In this document: positions 59,746 through 64,000 of the stretch, piece after piece
Numbering within the stretch: position 1 is the first letter of the stretch
How the letters are laid out: every line of letters begins with the position of its first letter
Source: an uncultured Collinsella sp.
GTDB taxonomy: Bacteria > Actinomycetota > Coriobacteriia > Coriobacteriales > Coriobacteriaceae
Reading direction: 5' to 3'
DNA: 64,000 nucleotides
NCBI GenBank assembly: GCA_900540935.1
Contig: UQHW01000002.1
Span: forward strand, 49,498-113,497
The notes under the pieces: generated by a model
Seen by the model: only the letters and a program-made list of their open reading frames with translations
Database searches by the model: none
What the model was told of the DNA's origin: nothing
Translations under genes and position numbers: made by a program

Positions 59746-59908
59746 CGTTGTCTCCTTGGTCACGGTGTACCCGCCTATGGTACCCGTGACGGTGCATGTA
59801 ATCATCGAGAGCTTCATGTATGCCTCATTTTTATCTATCGAGCAAATGCCCAAGGCTTGAGATAAATACCCCTGATCAATTAGTCACATAACCTACCTTG
59901 GGGATGGG

Positions 59909-59937
59909 TTGAGAGGGGTGCATGGTAGCGGTATCGT
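59909..59937 (+). promoter_or_regulatory. Promoter of metY
   Basis: TTGAGA (59909-59914), a 17-base spacer and TATCGT (59932-59937), about 40 bases before the start codon. No SAM riboswitch or other RNA element is seen in the short leader. Confidence 0.5.
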
Positions 59938-59976
59938 GAACCGAATAAAACTAAAACCCAGGCAAGGGAGCTAGAT

Positions 59977-61260
59977 ATGAGCGAGCAGACTATCGGTACC
60001 ACATGTGTTCAGGGCGGCTATCACCCGGGAGATGCGGAGCCGCGCCAGGTGCCCATCTACCAGTCCACCACGTGGAAGTACGACACGTCCGAGCACATGG
60101 GCAAGCTGTTTGACTTGGAGGAGTCGGGCTACTTCTACAGCCGTCTACAGAACCCCACGTGCGATTTGGTTGCCGCCAAGATCTGCGAGATGGAGGGCGG
60201 CACTGCCGCGATGCTCACGAGCTCGGGCATGGCTGCGAACTTCCTCGCGATCTTTAACGTGGCCGGTGCCGGCGATCACGTGGTCGCGAGCTCTGCCATC
60301 TACGGCGGTACCTACAACCTGCTTGCCCATACCATGGGTCGCATGGGCTTGACCTGCACGTTCGTTGCCCCCGACTGCACCGATGAGGAGTTGGAGGCAG
60401 CCTTCCAACCCAACACCAAGCTCGTCTTTGGCGAGACCATCGCCAATCCCGCCCTCGCCGTGCTCGATATTGAGCGCTTTGCCAAGGCCGCGCATGACCA
60501 CGGCGTGCCGCTGATGGTCGACAACACCTTCCCGACGCCCGTGATGTGCCGTCCCTTTGAGTGGGGCGCCGACATCGTTACGCACTCCACCACCAAGTAC
60601 ATGGATGGGCATGCTGCCTACCTGGGCGGCGTGATCGTCGACCACGGCCAGTTTGACTGGATGGCTCATGCGGACAAGTTCCCGGGTCTCACCACGCCCG
60701 ACGAGAGCTACCACGGCGTGACGTATGCCGAGAAGTTCGGTCGCGAGGGCGCCTTCATTACCAAGGCCACCGCGCAGCTCATGCGCGATCTTGGTCCCAT
60801 GCAGAACCCGCAGGCGGCGTTTTTCCTGAATAGCTCGCTCGAGAGCCTGCATGTGCGCATGCCGCGTCATTGCGAGAACGGCCTGGCCGTTGCCAAGTTC
60901 CTGCAGAGCCATCCCAAGGTACGCTTCGTGAGCTATCCGGGCCTGGAGGGCGACAAGTACTATGACCTGGCTCAGAAGTACATGCCCAACGGTACCTGCG
61001 GCGTCGTGAGCTTTGGCTTTAACGGTGGTCGCACGGCGGCCGAGACCTTTATGAAGAGCCTCAAGCTCGCCCAGATCGCCACACACGTGGCCGACGCCCG
61101 CACTTGCTGCCTGCATCCTGCTAACGCCACGCATCGCCAGATGAACGATGAGGAGCTCATCGCCTGTGGCATCTCCGCCGACATGGTGCGCCTGTCGTGC
61201 GGCCTCGAGGACACGGCCGATCTGATTGCCGACCTTGAGCAGGCGCTCGAGCAGTGCTAG
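59977..61260 (+). CDS. metY: O-acetylhomoserine sulfhydrylase / Cys-Met PLP family enzyme
   Basis: A PLP enzyme of the Cys/Met metabolism family, 427 residues, the length usual for MetY; makes homocysteine (or methionine) from O-acetylhomoserine and sulfide or methanethiol. YSRLQNPTCDLVAAKICEMEGG, the aspartate in MVDNTFPTPVMCRPFEWGAD and the PLP Lys in THSTTKYMDGH are clear. AAGGGAG precedes the ATG. A methionine gamma-lyase is the main alternative; the long insert and length favour MetY. Confidence 0.88.
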   Translation: MSEQTIGTTCVQGGYHPGDAEPRQVPIYQSTTWKYDTSEHMGKLFDLEESGYFYSRLQNPTCDLVAAKICEMEGGTAAMLTSSGMAANFLAIFNVAGAGDHVVASSAIYGGTYNLLAHTMGRMGLTCTFVAPDCTDEELEAAFQPNTKLVFGETIANPALAVLDIERFAKAAHDHGVPLMVDNTFPTPVMCRPFEWGADIVTHSTTKYMDGHAAYLGGVIVDHGQFDWMAHADKFPGLTTPDESYHGVTYAEKFGREGAFITKATAQLMRDLGPMQNPQAAFFLNSSLESLHVRMPRHCENGLAVAKFLQSHPKVRFVSYPGLEGDKYYDLAQKYMPNGTCGVVSFGFNGGRTAAETFMKSLKLAQIATHVADARTCCLHPANATHRQMNDEELIACGISADMVRLSCGLEDTADLIADLEQALEQC

Positions 61261-61329
61261 GCTAGCGTTCGTGCAAGGCGTGGGACGGCTTTTCGGCTGA
61301 CGACGTCCTCATAGTTCCGATTCCGTAGG

Positions 61330-61376
61330 CGGGACCCCGATCGTGTCCGTTTGCAGGCGATTGGGGTCCCGTTTTT
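61330..61376 (+). terminator. Rho-independent terminator after metY
   Basis: A 14-bp stem with one wobble (61330-61343 with 61358-61371), a 14-base loop and five T. Confidence 0.92.
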
Positions 61377-61401
61377 GCGTTGCACGATAGAAAGGATATA
61401 C

Positions 61402-62706
61402 ATGGAGAAAACTGCCGAGCAGCTGCGCCGCGAACACATTGCCCTAGAGGGCGACACCCACGGTAAGAATAAATGGGCGATTCTGTTCACCGTGCTCGTC
61501 ATGACCTTTATGGCGTGTCTGGATGCGAGCATCGTGACGGTGGCGCTCCCAGTGATGCAAAAGGAGCTGGGGGTGGGTCTCGACCGCATTCAGCTCGTGA
61601 GCTCGGTGTATCTGCTCGCGACGTGCGTCGCCATGCTGCCGTTTGGCCGCTTGGGCGATGTGCGCGGCAAGGTGAATGTGTTCCAGCTTGGTGTAATCGT
61701 CTTTACGGGCGGCTCGTTGCTTTGCGGGCTTTCGGCTTCGCTCGAGGTGCTTATCTTGGCGCGTTTCGTGCAGGGCATTGGCTGTGCCGCCGCGATGGCC
61801 AACAATATGGGCATCATCACCGAGTCGTTTCCGGCGCGTGAGCGCGGCCGTGCCATGGGCATTCTGGCGACCTTTGTGGCTCTTGGCATGATGTGCGGCC
61901 CCGTGCTCGGCGGCGTGCTGGTGGCGAGCTTTCCCTGGGAGAGCATCTTCCTTATCAATCTGCCCATTGGCGTAATCTCGTTTATCGTGGGACTCTATAC
62001 GCTGCCGCATGTGAAGCCGGAGGCTGGCGAACGCCCTATGCCGTTGACAGAGGCGGCGCGTCGCTGCTTTGCGAGCTCGGCTTTCACGATTAACCTGGCT
62101 TGCATGCTTATCGTGTTCGTGGGTATCGGTGCCTCCGAGTTTGTGCTGCCGTTCTACTTTCAGGATGCCCACGGCTTTAGCTCCGATATCTCCGGCCTGT
62201 TGTTTTTGGCGATGCCGGTCGTGAATGCCTTTGTGGGCCCGCTTTCGGGCTCGGTGTCCGACCGTGTTGGTTGTGAAGCGCCCACGGCCGTTGGCTTGGG
62301 CGTGTACGTGTGCGGTCTCTTTGCGGTGAGCACGCTTGACGAGCACTCTTCCATATTGATGATTGTGTGCTGCGTCGCGTTTATGTCGTGCGGCACGTCG
62401 ATCTTCCAGAGTCCCAATAATTCGCTGTATATGGGTTCGGCTCCGCGTGAGGCGCTTGGCTTTGCGGGCAGCTTGAGCAGCTTGGCGCGCTATGCGGGCA
62501 TAGCGCTGGGTATTACGGCGGCGTCGCGCATCCTGTATGGACAGACGAGCGCGGCGATGGGCAAGACGGTCACGAGCTATGTGGCGGGTCGTCCGGACGT
62601 GTTCCTCTTTGGCTTTCGTTTGGTATTCTACGTGCTGATGGCCGTTGCTACCGTGGGCTTTGCGCTCACATTGGTACGTTTGGTGAGGACGCGCACCCGG
62701 CATTAG
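61402..62706 (+). CDS. MFS transporter, DHA2/EmrB-like
   Basis: 434 residues and about 12 hydrophobic segments. The opening membrane segment MTFMACLDASIVTVALPVMQK carries the DHA2-family motif, and the loop LPFGRLGDVRGKVN is the major-facilitator motif A. The antiporter motif C region, LGMMCGPVLGGVL, is intact. Members export drugs, solvents or metabolites, and the substrate here is unknown. Shorter than 14-segment DHA2 proteins. GAAAGGA precedes ATG 61402, directly after the metY terminator. Confidence 0.88.
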   Translation: MEKTAEQLRREHIALEGDTHGKNKWAILFTVLVMTFMACLDASIVTVALPVMQKELGVGLDRIQLVSSVYLLATCVAMLPFGRLGDVRGKVNVFQLGVIVFTGGSLLCGLSASLEVLILARFVQGIGCAAAMANNMGIITESFPARERGRAMGILATFVALGMMCGPVLGGVLVASFPWESIFLINLPIGVISFIVGLYTLPHVKPEAGERPMPLTEAARRCFASSAFTINLACMLIVFVGIGASEFVLPFYFQDAHGFSSDISGLLFLAMPVVNAFVGPLSGSVSDRVGCEAPTAVGLGVYVCGLFAVSTLDEHSSILMIVCCVAFMSCGTSIFQSPNNSLYMGSAPREALGFAGSLSSLARYAGIALGITAASRILYGQTSAAMGKTVTSYVAGRPDVFLFGFRLVFYVLMAVATVGFALTLVRLVRTRTRH

Positions 62707-62866
62707 CGTGTTGGGAGGCTGTCTGCCACGAATCGGGCCTATCTACTGGTCTTGCAGCTTTATAGTGCGATGCGGCTTGTGGGGCGGGCGGGGGTAGGTC
62801 CGTGGTAGACTATCGAACAACGTTTATTAATCGCGCGGTATCGTTGCCGCGAGAAGGGGTTGCGCC

Positions 62867-63445
62867 ATGCAGGAGCTTGAGGATCGTATTCGCCATGACG
62901 GCATCGTAAAGGCCGGTAACGTCCTTAAGGTTGATGCCTTCCTCAACCACCAGTGCGACGTTGAGCTGTTCGACCACATGGGTGCCGAGTGGGCCCGTCT
63001 GTTCGAGGGTGTCGAGATCAACAAGATCCTGACGATCGAGGCTTCGGGCATTGGTATGGCCTGCATTGCAGCCCAGCATTTTGGCGGCGTGCCGGTGGTC
63101 TTTGCCAAGAAGGCTCAGTCCATCAACCTTGACGGCGAGCAGTATGCCACGACCATCTACTCCTTTACCAAGCAGAAGGAGTACCCGGTCATCGTTGGCA
63201 AGCGCTTTCTGTCCGGGGGCGATAAGGTCCTGATTATCGACGACTTTTTGGCCAATGGCTGCGCGCTCGAGGGCCTTATTAAGATCTGCGAGGCCGCGGG
63301 TGCCGAGGTTGCCGGCATCGGCATCGCCGTTGAGAAGGGCTTCCAGGGCGGTGGCGACAAGCTCCGCGAGCGCGGCTTCCGCGTTGAGAGCCTGGCCCGT
63401 ATCGCCGAAATGGACTGCGAGAACGGCGAGATCACGTTCGCCTAG
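62867..63445 (+). CDS. xpt: Xanthine phosphoribosyltransferase
   Basis: Salvages xanthine to XMP with PRPP. 192 residues, as usual. The N-part MQELEDRIRHDGIVKAGNVLKVDAFLNHQ (by feature, residues 1-29) and ILTIEASGIGMACIAA match Xpt; the PRPP loop is VLIIDDFLANGCAL. RBS AGAAGGGG lies nine bases before the ATG. No purine riboswitch is recognisable in the 160-base leader, although many xpt genes have one. A strong terminator follows. Confidence 0.95.
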   Translation: MQELEDRIRHDGIVKAGNVLKVDAFLNHQCDVELFDHMGAEWARLFEGVEINKILTIEASGIGMACIAAQHFGGVPVVFAKKAQSINLDGEQYATTIYSFTKQKEYPVIVGKRFLSGGDKVLIIDDFLANGCALEGLIKICEAAGAEVAGIGIAVEKGFQGGGDKLRERGFRVESLARIAEMDCENGEITFA

Positions 63446-63473
63446 GCGCGCAGCACAAGCGATTGGTATGCGA

Positions 63474-63508
63474 TGTGACAAAGGGACTGTCCCTTTGTCA
63501 CATTTTTT
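63474..63508 (+). terminator. Rho-independent terminator after xpt
   Basis: A perfect stem TGTGACAAAGGG (63474-63485) with CCCTTTGTCACA (63491-63502), a 5-base loop and six T. Confidence 0.92.
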
Positions 63509-63528
63509 GTATGAGGGGAGGTATTGAT

Positions 63529-63909
63529 ATGGATGAGAACAAGATGGGATGGCGCGAGTATGCGCGCTATGCCGAGATTTCGGTCGAGGAGCTGGCACGC
63601 GATTGCGAGGTGCAGGTGTTTCGCGCGACGGGTCCGGGTGGACAGGGCGTGAACACGACGGACTCGGCGGTGCGCATGAAGCATGGGCCCACGGGGATTG
63701 TCGTGACGGCGCGTGAGAGCCGCAGTCAGTTTCAGAATCGCAGCTGCTGTCTGCGTAAGCTGAGGGCAGAGCTTGAGCGTCGCGGGCGTCCACCGCGCCG
63801 ACGCGTAAAGACCAAGGTGCCTCAGCGATCGCGCCAGCGCAGGCTCAACGACAAGCACTTCAACGCGATTAAAAAGGCCAACCGTCGCAAGCCAGGCGGG
63901 GAGGAATGA
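63529..63909 (+). CDS. Short GGQ release-factor-like protein
   Basis: 126 residues comprising only the catalytic class I release-factor domain: VQVFRATGPGGQGVNTTDSAV with the GGQ tripeptide, then a very basic tail of about 45 residues (RRRVKTKVPQRSRQRRL). There is no stop-codon recognition domain. The plan resembles ArfB/YaeJ ribosome-rescue hydrolases, where a basic tail enters the empty mRNA channel; an RF-H-like role is another option. GGGGAGG precedes ATG 63529. Confidence 0.85.
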   Translation: MDENKMGWREYARYAEISVEELARDCEVQVFRATGPGGQGVNTTDSAVRMKHGPTGIVVTARESRSQFQNRSCCLRKLRAELERRGRPPRRRVKTKVPQRSRQRRLNDKHFNAIKKANRRKPGGEE

Positions 63910-63920
63910 TCTTCTCAATA

Positions 63921-63940
63921 AGTTGCGGTGAAATAGGGAC
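63921..63940. repeat. Dispersed palindrome family, left half only (copy 3)
   Basis: AGTTGCGGTGAAATAGGGAC matches the left arms of the elements at 42154 and 43088. No complementary arm is found in the remaining 60 bases; it may be truncated or lie beyond the window. A small GGACCG/CGGTCC hairpin follows at 63966-63982. Confidence 0.65.
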
Positions 63941-63997
63941 TGTTTGGGGGTGCGGACAGAAAGTTGGACCGTGAAGCGGTCCGGACTGGAGGTTCGC

Positions 63998-64000
63998 ATG
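63998..64000 (+). CDS. Start codon of the next gene (only the first codon is in the window)
   Basis: The last three bases are ATG, with GGAGG five bases before. A gene on the plus strand probably begins here; nothing of its product is visible. Confidence 0.5.

Noticed and set aside
59860..59976. SAM riboswitch before metY
   Set aside because: No SAM-I, SAM-II or SAM-IV core motif is visible, and the promoter lies only about 40 bases before the start.
62707..62866. Purine riboswitch before xpt
   Set aside because: The leader lacks the conserved purine aptamer junction sequences and is too short for aptamer plus terminator.

Overview
The window is GC-rich bacterial chromosome with tightly packed genes. 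It looks like an actinobacterium of the Coriobacteriia, most likely Collinsella or a close relative. The reasons are a division cluster without ftsA, a sepF-yggT-divIVA set with a tropomyosin-like DivIVA, strongly C-ending codons in highly expressed genes, an anaerobic arginine deiminase operon, and many long intergenic inverted repeats. The genus is inferred from gene content; no database search was possible. I see no tRNA, insertion sequence, prophage or CRISPR array.

Layout. 1-3411: arginine deiminase operon (arcA 3' part, arcB, a YfcC/DcuC-type carrier likely to be the arginine/ornithine exchanger). 3967-8827: DUF1846 protein, a small winged-helix regulator, pyrG and a tyrosine recombinase. 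9159-24778: the dcw cluster mraZ-rsmH-ftsL-ftsI-murF-mraY-murD-ftsW-murG-murC-murB-ftsQ-ftsZ, without murE or ftsA. 24989-32904: pgeF, then pstSCAB-phoU, then yggS-sepF-yggT-divIVA. The phosphate operon sits inside what is normally a continuous division-gene block and its first gene overlaps pgeF. 33072-36993: nitroreductase, a second phosphate system (pit plus its DUF47 partner), a small hypothetical gene and a Bax-inhibitor-1 membrane protein. 37132-48584: a PARG-like TIGR02452 protein, SGNH hydrolase, thiD, thiC with a TPP riboswitch, yaaA, an M18 aminopeptidase, polA and a Cof-type HAD phosphatase. 48859-52318: argG and argH, with a short arginine-rich leader ORF before argG and a 56-residue ORF between the two. 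52704-57556: ndk, rpiB, an L-cysteine desulfidase/serine dehydratase-like gene, a HAD hydrolase and rpsA. 57895-58256: RNase P RNA. 58595-64000: a YigZ/IMPACT protein, a C_GCxxG_C_C protein, metY, an MFS exporter, xpt, a short GGQ release-factor-like protein and the first codon of a further gene.

The most interesting item is upstream of argG. A 24-codon ORF with a strong ribosome site ends in a cluster of six arginine codons, the last three being consecutive CGA. It is followed by three short, mutually exclusive stems arranged as in classical ribosome-mediated attenuation, which suggests that arginine supply controls argG. Other points are: the phosphate operon embedded among division genes with a tandem 7-nt repeat resembling a Pho box; a yggT gene with no ATG/GTG/TTG start but an AUC codon behind a good Shine-Dalgarno; a candidate leaderless gene at 35881; a PARG-like protein with Ala in place of the usual catalytic Glu; long basic disordered tails on FtsI, FtsW and FtsQ; and several families of long intergenic palindromes, one with three copies here.
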